Positions 10,505 to 22,929 are shown, counted from the stretch's first letter. The stretch: DNA of 64,000 nt from Sphingobacteriaceae bacterium (GCA_016709575.1 JADJMM010000008.1:62001-126000); one strand, 5' to 3'. The notes: generated by a model from the letters alone, not told the origin. A program made the numbers and translations.

Positions 10505-11479
10505 TTAATTTTTAATGAGTTTGATGGTTTGTTTTTTAGTATCAGCAACTATTTCAACAAAGTATAAGCCGTTGTTTAAATCTTGTATATCTAAAGAAAT
10601 TGTATTGTAGTCTGAATTAAAGATAGTAGTTTCCGTTTTTACTAAAGCGCCAATTGAATTGTAGATTGATATGGTAGAGTTCATTGTACTTTCTGTTTTA
10701 AAGTGGAAGTTTACAATATAATTCGCCGGATTTGGAAATAAATTTATAGTTTGAATAAATGAGTTTTCTGCAATACCAACATTTTGTCCGGTTGTAAAAT
10801 TATCGATACTAAAAAAAGCAGGTGTATTCATTCCAAAACTTCCAACATCACTTGAGTAAAGAAAAAATGTAACACTATCCACAACTCCTAAATTAGTACA
10901 ATCTACCCACTGCCAAGTTTTCAAAATGTAATCAAAAGAATTATTGCTAAAACGGAAATCAGCTAAATAGAATTCAGCACTATCTGTTTTCATAACACCT
11001 CCTGAATAACCTTTTACTGTTAGTTTAAACCAATCCGGATCGTTGCCTGTTGTACCACCAAATTTTTTCGCGAAGGCATCTCCGTTTTTCATCGACTTAT
11101 AAGCATAAGTTGTATTGGTAACATAAAAACCACTAACGCCATTGTAAGGCGCTTTTACTCTAATAAAACTTCCGGGCTGACCAGTGGCATAATAGTTAGA
11201 GATGTTATATCCAGTATAAGCCGCGCAATTGTATAGGTCGTTAAAGGTTCCGTTGCTGGTATCTTTTTTATTCGTGTAAGCAAAACCACCACTCCAAAAT
11301 CCACCGAAACTTGTTGTCCATTCGTATTGAAAGGAAGCGTTTGTTGTTTGCCAGTCGGCTCCGCCTGCATCATAATAAAATGAATCTGCAGGTAACGAAA
11401 AACTTTCGAAATCGGCTACCGATTGCGATTTCGATACTCCAAAAATTAGTAATGCTAAAAGAGTAATTATTTTTTTCAT
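10505..11479 (-). CDS. DUF4465 (BtuH-like) cobamide-binding candidate with T9SS sorting domain
   Basis: A 324-residue secreted protein: signal peptide MKKIITLLALLIFGVSKSQ, then a domain of ~220 residues with the DUF4465 pattern (FESFSLPADSFYYDAGGADW, FWSGGFAYTNKKD, GFYVTNTTYAYKSM, MNTPAFFSIDNF), then a ~75-residue type IX sorting domain (FPNPANY, LNNGLYFVEIV). In Bacteroides the BtuH surface lipoproteins, to my knowledge members of this family, bind vitamin B12 beside BtuB. Here there is no lipobox; the protein would be exported and anchored by the type IX system instead. It lies directly downstream of the BtuB-like gene, overlapping its last codons by four bases, in the riboswitch-controlled operon. 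Confidence 0.82.
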   Translation of the reverse strand: MKKIITLLALLIFGVSKSQSVADFESFSLPADSFYYDAGGADWQTTNASFQYEWTTSFGGFWSGGFAYTNKKDTSNGTFNDLYNCAAYTGYNISNYYATGQPGSFIRVKAPYNGVSGFYVTNTTYAYKSMKNGDAFAKKFGGTTGNDPDWFKLTVKGYSGGVMKTDSAEFYLADFRFSNNSFDYILKTWQWVDCTNLGVVDSVTFFLYSSDVGSFGMNTPAFFSIDNFTTGQNVGIAENSFIQTINLFPNPANYIVNFHFKTESTMNSTISIYNSIGALVKTETTIFNSDYNTISLDIQDLNNGLYFVEIVADTKKQTIKLIKN

Positions 11480-13399
11480 ATAGCTGTTTTATTCGGTTTG
11501 TGATAGATTAAGGTTAAACTGATTTCATAATTACGCAATGGCATTGGGCGTTGCGCCATCACCATGTAATTTGAGTTAAAGAGATTATTAATATGAAGTG
11601 AAGTAACCAAAGTTAATTTTTGAAAACTTGTTTGGTAACCAATTTTTAAATTAGCAAAGTGATAAGGTTTTAACCAAAAGGTATTATCGCTTGTTGTAAA
11701 TCTGTAGCCAATATAATTATGATAGTAAGAGATATTGAATTTATAGTAAGTCAGAGAAAAATTCCCGCCATAATTATAACGGGGTGTATAAATTAATTGT
11801 TTGTTTACCGAAGCATCATTCTCTAAATTAGATTCAGTTGAAGTTGAGAGCACATAAGCACTGTTAAAACCTATTTGTGTTTTAAGTTTATTAAAAGTGT
11901 AAGAAATACGACTTGAAGTTTCAGTACCGCGACTATACACTTTCATTAAATTGATAGGAGTAGGATTTCCGCCAGCACCCGGTACCCAATAAATCCAATT
12001 GCTTATGTTTTTATCGAAGTAGGTCATTTCGGTTTCCAATAAAAAATGTTTGTAAGGAAGTTTTATTTCAAAGCTGCCTTCGTAAGTGTAACCTTCTTCA
12101 GGTTTTAAATTTGGATTTCCGCCGGGATTCCAGTACAAATCATTTAACGTTGGTAAGCGATAAACTTTTGCGGCATTGACTTTTAATTTTAATATGTTTC
12201 AGTAATTGATAAGATATTCCTGTGCTCCCTGTTAAAGGAATGTTGAAGGCTGGTGAAAATTCTTGTCGTATGTTTAAATCGAATTGTAATTTCTTTTCAA
12301 AGTAATTTAAGTTGTATCCCAGTAAAACAGCTTCTTTATTTAAATTCTGATTTGGCTTTACATAGTTTAAAGTCGTGCCTGTGTAATTGGTGTAATTTAG
12401 TCCTAAATAGAATTTATGATGAGGATTAATCATATAGTTAACATCCGCTTCTGCGATGATAGTGCTGATTTTACTTTTTGAAAATAGTTTGACTGAACTA
12501 TCGGTATAATTTAAAATGTCATCAAAGTAAGCTATACGAATGGCGGGGATTAATTTTTTTCCTTCGTAAATCCAGTCCGCACTTAATTTTAAATTTTTGT
12601 CTAACTGCGATGCTGTACTTTTTTTACTTCCAAAAGTTGGAGGGAGGTTACGCTGAGTTACATTATACCAAGCTCTTGCAGTTAGTTTTTGATTTTTCCC
12701 AATCAAGAAACTTAATTCCTGTAAAAACCCCTCCATCGAAAACTGAGAATGCGTTTGTTTTTTTACAACGGTATCTAAGTAGCTAAAATTATTTTCAGAT
12801 TGATTCAAATAAACTTTAGTGGTTGTGCTGAATTTTTTTCCGGAGTAGTGAACGGCTGAATTTAATTTTTGCGCATCAAAACTTCCGAAACCCAAATTTA
12901 AAATGGTCGACATCCCTTTATTGAACTTAGGCGTATTGTTTAAATGAATACTGCCACCCATTGCACCACTTCCCCAAACAGAAGCCGAACCTCCATATTC
13001 AATTCCAATATCATCAAAAATAAAATTTGGTAACAATGAGAAGTTTGTTTGTCCCAACATATTATTCTGGATATTAAACCCATTCCATAATATGGCAGTC
13101 TGAGAAGCATTTCCCCCTCTGAAGGAGCTGGTGCTTAAATTACCCGGACCATAATTCTTAATAAACACAGGAGAATTAACCGAAAGCAATTCGCCTAAAT
13201 TAGCACTATTGAAATGTTGTTTGGTGAGAGAATCAAATTGTTGAATTTTTTTGCCGGCTGTAAATAGTTTGGATTGTACGCCTGTAATCTCAACTTCATT
13301 TAAAGAAATTGCAGAGCTATCTGTTTGTGAAAAAGCCGTAGCTAGTCCAAAGCAGAACACCATGCCAAAGGCATTACGAGTATTTATTTTTTTGCTCAA
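11476..13399 (-). CDS. btuB: BtuB-like TonB-dependent cobalamin receptor, one frameshift
   Basis: A ~640-residue outer-membrane receptor after removal of one extra base in the T run at 12181-12184. The signal peptide (MSKKINTRNAFGMVFCFGLATAFS) precedes a plug domain (NEVEITGVQ as TonB-box region, SSFRGGNASQTAILWNGFNIQN, VWGSGAMGGSIHLNN) and a 22-strand barrel with aromatic strand ends, closing in ...YEISLTLIYH. The WNGF.IQ plug motif and size are those of BtuB-type receptors. A cobalamin riboswitch sits 100 bases upstream on the same strand, which fixes the substrate class. Three surface-protein genes follow without gaps. The receptor imports cobamides across the outer membrane using TonB energy. 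Confidence 0.92.
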
Positions 13400-13465
13400 T
13401 TATTTAAAAAAATAATCTTGCAACAATACGGGAAACAAAAAACAATTAATTAATAAATCGTCTTC

Positions 13466-13490
13466 GTTAGCTTTTCTTCCCGAAAGCTAC
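13466..13490 (-). promoter_or_regulatory. Hairpin between riboswitch and btuB (possible expression platform)
   Basis: GTTAGCTTTTC/GAAAGCTAC forms a stem of about seven pairs around a short loop just downstream of the riboswitch aptamer. No T run follows, so it would act by hiding sequence or by pairing with the aptamer rather than as a classical terminator. Confidence 0.4.
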
Positions 13491-13494
13491 AAAC

Positions 13495-13695
13495 TTGTGT
13501 TAATGGCAGGTCTTCTGACTTATCTCCCTTTGATGGCCTTCCCGTGGGTCATTCTGAATTTATTTCAGAATCTTCACAGTGGCTTAGAATAATCAAAGGC
13601 TGTATTGAGAATCACAGCAGCGGGAACTGTTTGCGAATTACACGCACTTCCCTTTTAATCTTTAACAATTAAAGAACCGTTAACGGGACAAATGT
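13495..13695 (-). promoter_or_regulatory. Cobalamin (AdoCbl) riboswitch
   Basis: Read on the minus strand the segment has the hallmark cobalamin-riboswitch elements in order: an early GGGAA arm, CCGCTGCTGTGA (paired core near 13605-13625), the B12-box word GCCACTGTG (13575-13583 region), the GGGAAGGCCATC segment, and the closing AGTCAGAAGACCTGCC near 13502-13520. It lies upstream of the BtuB-like receptor. Binding of adenosylcobalamin is expected to switch off the whole uptake operon. This region accounts for most of the 400-bp gap between the operon and the GH3 gene; the remaining ~100 bases toward 13799 hold the promoters of both directions. Confidence 0.93.
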
Positions 13696-13799
13696 ACCAA
13701 TAATTCATAAAAAACAGCGCTTTCATTAAAAAAGCTTTGTTAAAAACATTATTTAAGGCTGAAAAAGTCGTTATACGTAATAAGTAACTTTAGAACCTA

Positions 13800-16662
13800 A
13801 TGAAACGTATTGTTCTCATAGTAGCTTCTTTTGTGTTGTTTTTAAACTTTTCATACGAAAAGCCTAAAGATAAGACGCCTGACTTTTTGCGACTAGAAAG
13901 CAGATGGGTGGATTCTGTTTTTAATGCTTTAACACCGGATGAACGAATTACGCAATTGTTCATGATTGCTGCTTATAGTAACAAAGACATGAAACATGTT
14001 CGTGAAACGCGTGAGATAATTCAAAAGTATAATGTTGGTGGATTAATCATGATGCAAGGCGGACCGGTTCGTCACGCGAAACTCGTAAACTATTATCAGG
14101 ATAAGGCAAAAACGCCTTTGTTGTTGAGTATTGACGGCGAATGGGGATTGGCTATGCGCTTAGATAGTACACCGCGTTATCCAAAGCAAATGGCATTAGG
14201 TGCTATTCAAAATGATTCGTTGATTTATTTTATGGGAAAACAAATTGCGAAAGAATGCAAACGCATTGGTTTGCATGTGAATTTTGCGCCTGTAGTGGAT
14301 GTCAATAATAATCCTGCTAATCCTGTAATTGGTATAAGAAGTTTTGGTGAGAATAAATATAAAGTCGCTCAAAAAGCATACATGTACATGAAAGGTATGC
14401 AAGATGAAAAAATAATGGCCAATGCAAAACATTTTCCGGGACACGGCGATACAGATGTTGATTCACATAAAGGTTTACCCTTGATTAATCATCCGAGAGA
14501 AAGATTAGATTCCTTAGAGTTATTTCCTTTTAAATATTTATTTGAAAGAGGATTAGCGAGTATTATGGTAGCGCATTTAAATGTCCCTGCTTTAGATACA
14601 ACTAAAAATTTGGCTTCAACATTATCACCAAAAATTGTTACAGATTTATTGCGTAATGAAATGGGTTATGAGGGTTTAGTATTTACTGATGCTTTGAATA
14701 TGAAAGGCGCTTCTGCTTATTTTACACCCGGTGTAATTGATGTGAAAGCATTACAAGCAGGAAATGATGTGCTGTTGTTTTTAAATGATGTGCCTAAAGC
14801 TTTAGAAGAAATAAAAAAGCAATCGCAGCCGGAACTATTAAGCAGGAAGAAATTGATATGCACTGCAAAAAAGTACTGAAAGCAAAATACTGGTGTGGAT
14901 TAAATAATAAGCAACGCGTTCGGACTAAAAATTTATATGAAGAATTGAATACTCGTGAGTCGGACGCTTTGAATACCAAATTAGCAGAAGCAACAATGAC
15001 GCTTTTGAAAAACGACAATCATATTCTTCCACTTAAAGCTTTAGACACTTTGCGTATTGCAGAAGTATCTATAGGACTGAAAGAGGAAAATACGTTTAGT
15101 AAATCTGTTTTAAATTATGCGCCTGTAAAACATTTTGGGGTAGAACACGATGCTTCGAAAAAAGAAATTGATTCTTTGTTCGTACATCTGAAAAACTTCA
15201 ACTTAATTTTAATTCAGGTGAATAAATCAACTTTACGTCCTGATAAAAATTTTGGTGTTACTAATCAAAGTTTGAGCTTAATCGATTCTATTTCAAAATG
15301 GAAACCAACGATTGCTACATTCTTTAATAATCCTTATTTATTAAACGCGTTGAAATGGCCGAGTCATTTACGTTCGGTAATTATGGCGTATGAACATTCC
15401 ACTTTCACACAAAGAGCAGCTGCTGATGCAGTTTTTGGCGCTACGAAATTTGTGGAATCCAATTCAATGGGGATTCAAAAAAAAAACATTGAAATAATCG
15501 ATAGTATTGCTAATCTTGGTATTAAAGAGAAAGCTTACCCTGGTTGTCAGGTTGTAGCTATTAAAGACGGGAAATTATTTTTTCAGAAATCTTACGGCAC
15601 TTACACTTACGATAGCGCTTCGCCTAAAATCACCGATCAAACTGTTTATGATTTAGCTTCTATTACTAAAATTTCATCATCCTGCTTAGCATTAATGAAA
15701 TTGAAATCAGAGAATAAATTTGATTACAAGAAAACACTTGGTTATTATCTTCCTGAAGTAACTGGTAGCGATAAAAGTGATTTGGTGATTGAAGAAGTAC
15801 TCACGCATCAAGCAGGCTTAATGGCTTGGATTCCTTTTTACTTAAAGACAATTGATAAACAAGGAAATTATAAGCCGGGAATTTATGACTCTAAGAAATC
15901 AGACAAATATCCCGTTATGGTAGCTAAAGATTTGTACACTGCAAAATGGGTAGCGGATAGTATGTTTAGCAGAATATTAAATTCTAAAATCGAAAACAAA
16001 GGAAAGTATTTGTATAGCGATTTAGGATATTATTTTATGCAACGCATTATCGAAAAACTAAGTTCTACACCACAAGAAAAATATGTGGAAGAAAATATTT
16101 ACAAACCAATGGGCTTAGGTTTAACGTATCGTCCACTGGAAAATATCAACTAAATGAAATTGCCCCAACCGAAAATGACACTAAATTCAGAAAACAAGTC
16201 GTACATGGTTATGTCCATGATCCCGGCGCTGCAATGTTGGGTGGAGTAGCAGGTCACGCCGGATTATTTGGAACTGCAAAAGATTTAGCAACCTTAATGC
16301 AAATGTATTTGAACAAGGGAAATTACGGAGGTGTTCAATATTTAGATAGTAATGTGGTGAAGGATTTTACATCGTATCATTTCCCCGGTAACAGAAGAGG
16401 TTTGTGTTTTGATAAACCCGAGCCTGATGAAAAAGATAGTCCTGTAACAGATTTATGTAGTCCTGAAAGCTATGGTCACAGTGGTTTTACAGGAACATTT
16501 ACATGGATCGATCCAAAGAATAAGTTAATAGTTGTTTTTCTGTCGAACCGTGTTTATCCGGATGCTGAAGAAAATAAATTGGCTAAACTCGGAATAAGAG
16601 GGAAAATCCACAGAGCATTTTACGAAGCTGTAGAAGCTGCTCAAAAAATTGCCTACCAATAA
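13800..16662 (+). CDS. GH3 beta-N-acetylglucosaminidase fused to class C beta-lactamase-like serine hydrolase, two frameshifts
   Basis: Two missing bases (an A in the run at 14812-14818, a G near 16137) restore a ~954-residue fusion. The signal peptide is MKRIVLIVASFVLFLNFS. Residues ~35-570 are a family 3 glycoside hydrolase with the NagZ-type block KHFPGHGDTDVDSHKG (around 209-225) and nucleophile Asp297 in VFTDALNMKG. Residues ~580-954 are a penicillin-binding-protein-like hydrolase with SITK (Ser-x-x-Lys nucleophile motif), YSDLGYY (the Tyr motif) and GHSGFTGT (C-terminal triad). Such fusions are known in Bacteroidota and are thought to act on peptidoglycan fragments in the periplasm. It converges on the DPP III gene across a shared terminator. 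Confidence 0.9.
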
Positions 16663-16697
16663 AAAAGCCCCGATATATCGGGGCTTTTAATTTTTTG
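16661..16697. terminator. Bidirectional intrinsic terminator
   Basis: AAAAAGCCCCGATATATCGGGGCTTTTAATTTTTT: an 8-9 bp GC-rich stem with A run on the left and T run on the right. It serves both the GH3 fusion (plus) and the DPP III gene (minus). Confidence 0.93.
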
Positions 16698-18790
16698 TTA
16701 GTTAACTGCAGGCAGTAATCCGTAAGTCTTTCCGTATTCTAACATTTGATCTACAAAACTTGTTGGATATTCTATCTTCACATCCACAATCTTACCGTCT
16801 TTCATAACAGGAACCAATTTTGGTTGAATAAATCCTGCATAAGGAGCAATTTTTAGTTTGCTATAACGATCTAATACTTCTTTATGTAAAGCAGGATCAA
16901 TTTTCACGCCGTAGTTCTCAATTAAATCGTGACCGGCTTTGTAATCGCCCTGAGATTTGATACGTTGAATTTCTCTTAGTAAATCACCAAATAAAACACG
17001 AAGTTTTGCGTAATCATTCACTACGAAATAAGTTTTATTGTCTTTAACAATTTTCTCAATCACATTTTCTTTTTTTCCTTTTTCGTAAGCCCAACCGGCA
17101 ACCATTTGTCGGTTACGCATGTGAGATTCTTCAATATTGTTTCCGAATTTAATACGAGATGATTGAATAATTAAACCTTTAGTAATGTATTCATCATAAG
17201 AAGCTTTTCCGTAATCTAAAGAAGGCATAACACCTAACTCAACTAATTTCGGATCCATCAAATAATAAAGCGCTACTAAATCAGCACGACCTTCTTCTAA
17301 TGCGCTGGCATAATTCTTTAAAGTTTCGTGAGGTTGTGCAATGCCTTCTTCAATTTGTCCGCTGGCGTGACCAATTACCTCATGCATATCGGTATGTAAT
17401 TTATCAGCAAGAGGTGCGTATTCTTTAACGCGGTTTCTAATTTCGTCGGTAAAATAAAATTCATCAACAATACTTTCTCCACCTGCTTGATCAAAGGCTT
17501 CAACAATATTACCTAAGTTAACCGATTTAGAGCCGTGAGTTTCGCGAATCCATTCGTTGTTTGGTAAGTTAATTCCTATTGGAGTAACAGGACCAGAATC
17601 ACCTGACTCAACAACAGCATTAATAACCTTTGCAGAAATACCTTTTACGTTTTCTTTTTGTGTTGAGGAAGAAGAGGGGAGTTGTCTTCAAACCATTGTG
17701 CGTTTGCGCCAATAGCAGCAATGCGTTTACTAGCTTCAAAATCTCTTACTGATACAACCGATTCAAAAGAACCTTTACGGCCTAATGGATCTTGATATAC
17801 TTCAATAAAACCATTTACTACATCTACAGAACTCTCGGTATCTTTTACCCAAGCAATGCAATACTCATCGAAATCTTTTAAGTCGCCTGTTTGGTAATAT
17901 TTAATTAGTTTAACAAGAGCATCTTTTTGCGCATCGTTCTCAGCAACTGTAGATGCTTTTTCTAACCAATAAACAATCTTCTCGATAGAAGCTGAATACA
18001 TTCCGCCTACTTTCCAAGTCTTCTCTACCAATTTTCCGTTCTCTTTCACTAATTTACCATTAAGACCAGTCATAACCGGTGTTTTGGTTTTCTTGTCGAT
18101 TTGTTTTTCGTAAAACTCAGTTACTTCTTTTTGATTTACGCCTTCGTAAAAATTAATTGCAGACGTAACAACCATATCATTCTTAGGATCCAGTTGAACT
18201 TTTTTAGAAGCAATCTTTTCGTTATACATGATATCTAAAATAAACTTAGAAAAATCCTGTGCGCTTTGTCCGGCGGCAATTGGTAAAGTGGTTGAATCTG
18301 TATGGTGAATTAATTCGCTTAAAAAAGATGGAGCGCACTCAGGGATTATTTTATCACTGCTATAATGATGATGAATACCACTGCTGAAAAACACACGCTT
18401 AGTATACACTAAGAACTTTTTGTATTCGTCAGCGTTCTGATCAATATGTTCATCTGTTCCGCCAAGAATTGCTTCTAAAGTTTTACGAACGGTTAAGTTG
18501 TATTTATAGTTTTGATCCCAGGTTATATCTCTTCCGCAAAGGGCAGCTTCATATAAATAATATAAAAGTTCTTTTACTTGCGGAGTCAGTTTTTCAAAAT
18601 CTTTTACATTATAACGTAATACACGTAAATCAGCAAATTGTTCTGATACGTATGCGAATTCTTCCACAGGTTTAGCAGAATCAACAGCTACAATTTTTGA
18701 TTCGATGTTAGCTAATTCGTTATCGTTCGATTTACAAGAGCTTAATGCTAAAATAGTACCGATACTTAGTAATGATAATAAATGTTTCAT
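16698..18790 (-). CDS. Dipeptidyl peptidase III (M49 zinc peptidase), lipoprotein, one frameshift
   Basis: One missing A in the run near 17654-17658 splits what should be a 697-residue protein. The zinc motif HEVIGH (residues 470-474, HExxxH of M49) and the third-ligand helix EEGRAD (499-504) are intact in the C-terminal piece. The N-terminus MKHLLSLLSIGTILALSSC is a lipoprotein signal with Cys19. Bacterial DPP III enzymes of this length, as in Bacteroides thetaiotaomicron, release dipeptides from short peptides. Lipidation implies action at the periplasmic face or cell surface, fitting with the DPP11-like enzyme at 5.0 kb in peptide use. Confidence 0.93.
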
Positions 18791-18842
18791 ACAATAGAAT
18801 TTGAGGTTACAAGGATACGCTTTTATAGTGTTTTATGCAAAT

Positions 18843-18888
18843 AACCTCACCGTTTACCATAGGTAAAACGTCCTCTCCTATGAGGAGA
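18843..18888. repeat. Intergenic palindromic repeat unit
   Basis: AACCTCACC, hairpin GTTTACC-ATA-GGTAAAAC, then CCTCTCCTATGAGGAGA. Same three-part order as the units at 7194-7336 and 30407-30456 with a different middle stem. Lies between the DPP III start and the end of the upstream phosphatase gene. Confidence 0.78.
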
Positions 18889-18924
18889 TGACAAATTCGC
18901 TTTTTAAGGAGGAAATGGTTGGTT

Positions 18925-20872
18925 TTATACCCTAAGACCTATTACACAAACGTCATCAACTTGTTCCAGATTACCTTTCCAGTTAACAAAGGCAGAGTTT
19001 AGTTTTTCGCTTTGTTCGGAGCTGCTTAATGTGGCATTCTGTAGAAGGATGGATTGAAGTTCTTTATACTTAAACTTTTTTCCTTTTGGTCCGCCAAATT
19101 GATCAGCATAACCATCCGTAAATAAGAAAAGCGAACTGTTTTTTTGAAGTTGAATGGTATGAGTTGTGAAAGGTGTTGGCGCTTCTGTTTTGCCTATGGG
19201 TTGTTTATTGGCTGTAATTTCAGCCATTTTGCCGTCTTGTGTGTACCATAAGCGATTATTAGAGCCGGCCCATTTTAATTCCTTTGTTTTGTTGTTGATG
19301 GCCACCAACGAAATATCCATACCATCTCTCACATCTTTATCGCTCTTTGAAAACGTTTCTAAAACTAAATCGCGGGTTTTATCTAAAATTTTTCCGGGAT
19401 CGGTAATGTTAAATTCAAGTACTGCTCTGTTTAGTGCATTAGAGCAAACAACTGAAACCATAGCGCCCGGTACGCCGTGACCTGTACAATCTGCTGCTGC
19501 AATAAAGGTGTAATCGTTTCTGTTTTCCATCCAATAAAAATCACCAGCTACAATATCTTTTGGTTTGTAATAAATAAAAGCCGACTCAAAATACTTATTT
19601 AACGAATCAATAGGAGGTAGGATAGCTTCTTGTAATCGTTTGGCGTATGAAATAGAATCGAGAATTTCTTTTTGCTTTTCTTCAATAATATTTTTTTTCT
19701 CAATAATCTCATTGTTTTGTGCTTCTAATAAAATATTGGCTTTTTGTTTTTGTTTGTAGCTTCTGAAAATAAAAAAGGATAACAACCCGAATAAAGCCAA
19801 TCCAATAGAGATACCAATACTAATAGCTTTTTGCTTTTCACTTTCTGTTTTCAGTAATTTATTTTCTGCTTCTTTTTTTTCAGTACCATACTTAGTTGAC
19901 ATCTCAATAAATTCTTTATCCCGACTCTGTTGTAATAATGAGTCTTTGGCCGCAAATTTTAATTTATAGAAATCATTAGCCTTTTCGAAATTTTTCAAGT
20001 TCGAATAGTAATCAGAATAAGTGTCATAAATAGTCATTAACGCTGCGAAATCATGAATTTTGGTTGCGTAGGAGATACTACTATCTAAATACATTATTGC
20101 AGTGTTTATGTTTTTCTGTCGAGTTCTGTAATCGCAATATTATGGAAAGCAACTACTTGATTTTTAACATTGCCTTTTTCTCTGAGTAATTTAATAGCGA
20201 TTTAAAATTATTTAAGGCTTCATCTAATCGCCCCATATCTTTAAAAACAACAGCAATATTATTCAAGCCTTCAACTACTTTTTGCTCAAGATTCAATTGC
20301 TTATAAATTTCCAGGGCTTTGGTAAAATTTTCTAACGCTTTTTCGTCTTCGTATTTATTAAAGTAAACCGACCCAAGTAAATTGTAAGAATCGGCCATTT
20401 GTGATTTATCATCAATTCGTGTAGCTACCGATAAAGCCGTTTCGTATTGAATAATAGCCGTACTTGGTAAATTTTGATGTTCATAAACATATCCAATATT
20501 GTTTATTGCTAAAATCGCCCCTTTTAAATTTTTAACTTCTTTAAAACATTTTTCCGCTAAAATATATTTATCAAGTGCTTTTGCGTAATCAGATTTTTCT
20601 ACATAGGCATCGCCTAAACTTATTAAGAAGTCGCCGAGCTTGCTTATTAAATTCGCTTTTTCTGCAACATCAACTCCAATTAGTGCATATTTTAAAGCTG
20701 AGTCGTTATTTCTGTATTGATAGTAATCAATTAACTCTTCTAAGCCCCATATTCTGGTTTTTGGATTTTGATTGGAAAGTAATTGTTGTAAGGAATCTAA
20801 ATTAGGCTTAGAAGCCGACGTATTCAGAGAAATAGCCAGAGAAAGAAAAAATATATAAAGGCGGTATTTCAT
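18925..20872 (-). CDS. TPR sensor with SpoIIE-type PP2C phosphatase output, two frameshifts
   Basis: A 649-residue protein once single bases are restored near 20205 and 20118. Signal peptide (MKYRLYIFFLSLAISLN), about six TPR units up to residue ~330, one membrane span (GISIGLALFGLLSFFIF), a coiled coil, the linker SYAKRLQEAILP and a C-terminal SpoIIE phosphatase. Phosphatase motifs are complete: AGDFYWME, AADCTGHGVPGA (metal-binding Asp), DGMDISLV and LFLFTDGYADQFGG. The TPRs would sense something in the periplasm and the phosphatase act in the cytoplasm, usually on an anti-anti-sigma or similar phosphoprotein; no such partner lies nearby. It is a paralogue of the next gene upstream. Confidence 0.85.
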
Positions 20873-20885
20873 TTAGAGGGCCCAA

Positions 20886-22836
20886 TTAAACTCTAACACC
20901 AATAACACAAACATCATCTACTTGCTCCAGATTACCTTTCCAATTTGTAAAAGCATTGGTAAGAATATTGTGTTGTTCAGTCATTGTTTTACCGGCATTT
21001 GCTAAAATAAGTTCTTTCAGTTGTTTGTATTTGAATTTTTTTCCTTTCGGTCCGCCAAACTGATCGGCATACCCATCGGTGAAAAGATAAATGATGTCGT
21101 TTTTATTTAATTGCAGACTGTGCGTAGTAAACGGAACAGGATTATCAACCTGCCCGATAGGTTGTTTAGTGGCTGTAATTTCTTTTGCTTCGCCTTTTTG
21201 TAAATACCAGAGTGGATTATTAGCGCCGCTCCATTTTAGTTCTAATGTTTTGGTGTTGATACCGCATAACGAAATATCCATTCCATCTTGTACGCTGCCT
21301 TCACTTTTTTCGAAGGTTTCTAAAACCAGTTCACGAACTTTATCTAAAATGGGACCTGTTTCTTTTATTTTTTTCCATCCAATAAAAGTCACCACTTAAA
21401 ACATCTTTCGGTTTGTAGAGAACAAATGAGTTAGGTAAAGTTTCTTCCCAAAGATGCATGGTGGGCATAATGGCTTCCTGAATACGTTTTGAATATTGAA
21501 TACTATCTGTGATATCTTTGTGTTGTTCTTCAATAATGTGATTTTTTTCTTCGAGTTGGGAGTTAATGCGTTGCTTGGTTCTGTTTTGTTTAATGAGAAT
21601 AAATACAACAACCCCAACAATAACTAAAATTAAACCAATAAGTGTAATGGCCAATTGTTGGCGGCTACTTTCAATATTTTTTAATTCTATTTGCTGACTT
21701 AATAGTTGATTTTCTTTATCTTTTTTTCCGAGTTCGTATTTTTTCTCTAACTCAGCAACCATTTTCTGACTATCCGTATTTTTTACCGAGTCGTTAATGG
21801 CGATGTACAGCAGAATATCATTATAAGCTTCTTTTGGCTTCCCGATATCAAATAGTAATGCAGCGCGATTAAAATACAAATCCATAATGTTTGTTTTTTG
21901 GTCGCGTTGATTTTCGTATTCAAAAGCTTTATTAATATAATTTAAAGCTTCAGTGTACTTTTTTACACTTCTGCATAATTCGGCGCCGTTAGAACAGGTT
22001 CTGCTTAATTCGCTTAAATCATTTATTTCCTGATAATAATCAACAGCTTTATTATTGCATTCGATGGCTTTATTAAAATTGCCCCTTAAATGTTCAAGCT
22101 TTGCAAAATTAGAGTAACAGGAAGCCAAAGCCCTTTTTTGTTTAAGTTCAATATTAATGGCAATTGCTTTTCGAATAGTTTGCTCAGCTTTGTAATAATC
22201 TTTTAAAAGGATGTACATCAAGCCAAGATTTCCTAAATCGTTAGCGAGGCTCCCTTTTTTCTCTTTTACCATGTATATGTCTGTGCTTTTCTCCCAATAC
22301 TCAGCCGCAGTTTTATAATTATCCATATAATAATTAATGGTAGCCAAATCACCATAACCGGTTGCAATTTTTAGAAGGTTTCCGGTTTCTTGCCATTTTT
22401 TTAGTGCATCGTAATAAAGCTCTGCTGTTTTTTGGTAATTGCCCATGTTGAGTTGAGCTACACCTTTTGCACGCAGACATTCGGCCTGAGCTATTGTATT
22501 TTTTTCTTCAATCGCCAATATCATTGATTTATTAATTAATGCATTGGCCTCTGAAAATTTTTCCTGATTAATTAATAAATAAGTGTAACCAAGATTAAGA
22601 TTTAATAAGAGTTTACTGTTTTTCTTAGCAATATCCAGTGCTTTTAAATAGTATTCGCCGGCTTTTTCAAATTGCCCTTCGTTTTCTAAATAATTGAAAA
22701 CAGTACCTGCGTATAACTCTATTTTTAAAGAATCATGTGAGGCATTATCAATTACCTTTTGAATAGAATCGAGAAATTGGGCACGCGTGGAAAGGCTGAG
22801 CGAGAAGACTATAAAAAGGGTATAGAGGAAGCGCAT
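20886..22836 (-). pseudogene. TPR-SpoIIE phosphatase with deletion of the catalytic core
   Basis: The N-terminal 498 codons give a signal peptide, ~9 TPR units, a membrane span (LAITLIGLILVIVGVVVFIL) and the start of the phosphatase domain through SGDFYWMEK. The next recognisable piece, in another frame, begins KETGPILDK and runs to the normal end at 20886. Compared with the neighbour gene, about 40 residues including DCTGHGVPGA are missing at ~21360-21380, together with a frame change. Without that metal-binding segment the phosphatase cannot work, so the gene is either broken or the assembly has lost ~120 bases here. It lies 13 bases upstream of the intact paralogue. Confidence 0.75.
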
Positions 22837-22929
22837 ATAATAGGTTGCCTTTTGGTTAAATATATGAATTTATTTTTTATTTGTAATTAAAATTTCTATA
22901 ATTGTGTATTAACCAATTAATAAAAAATT

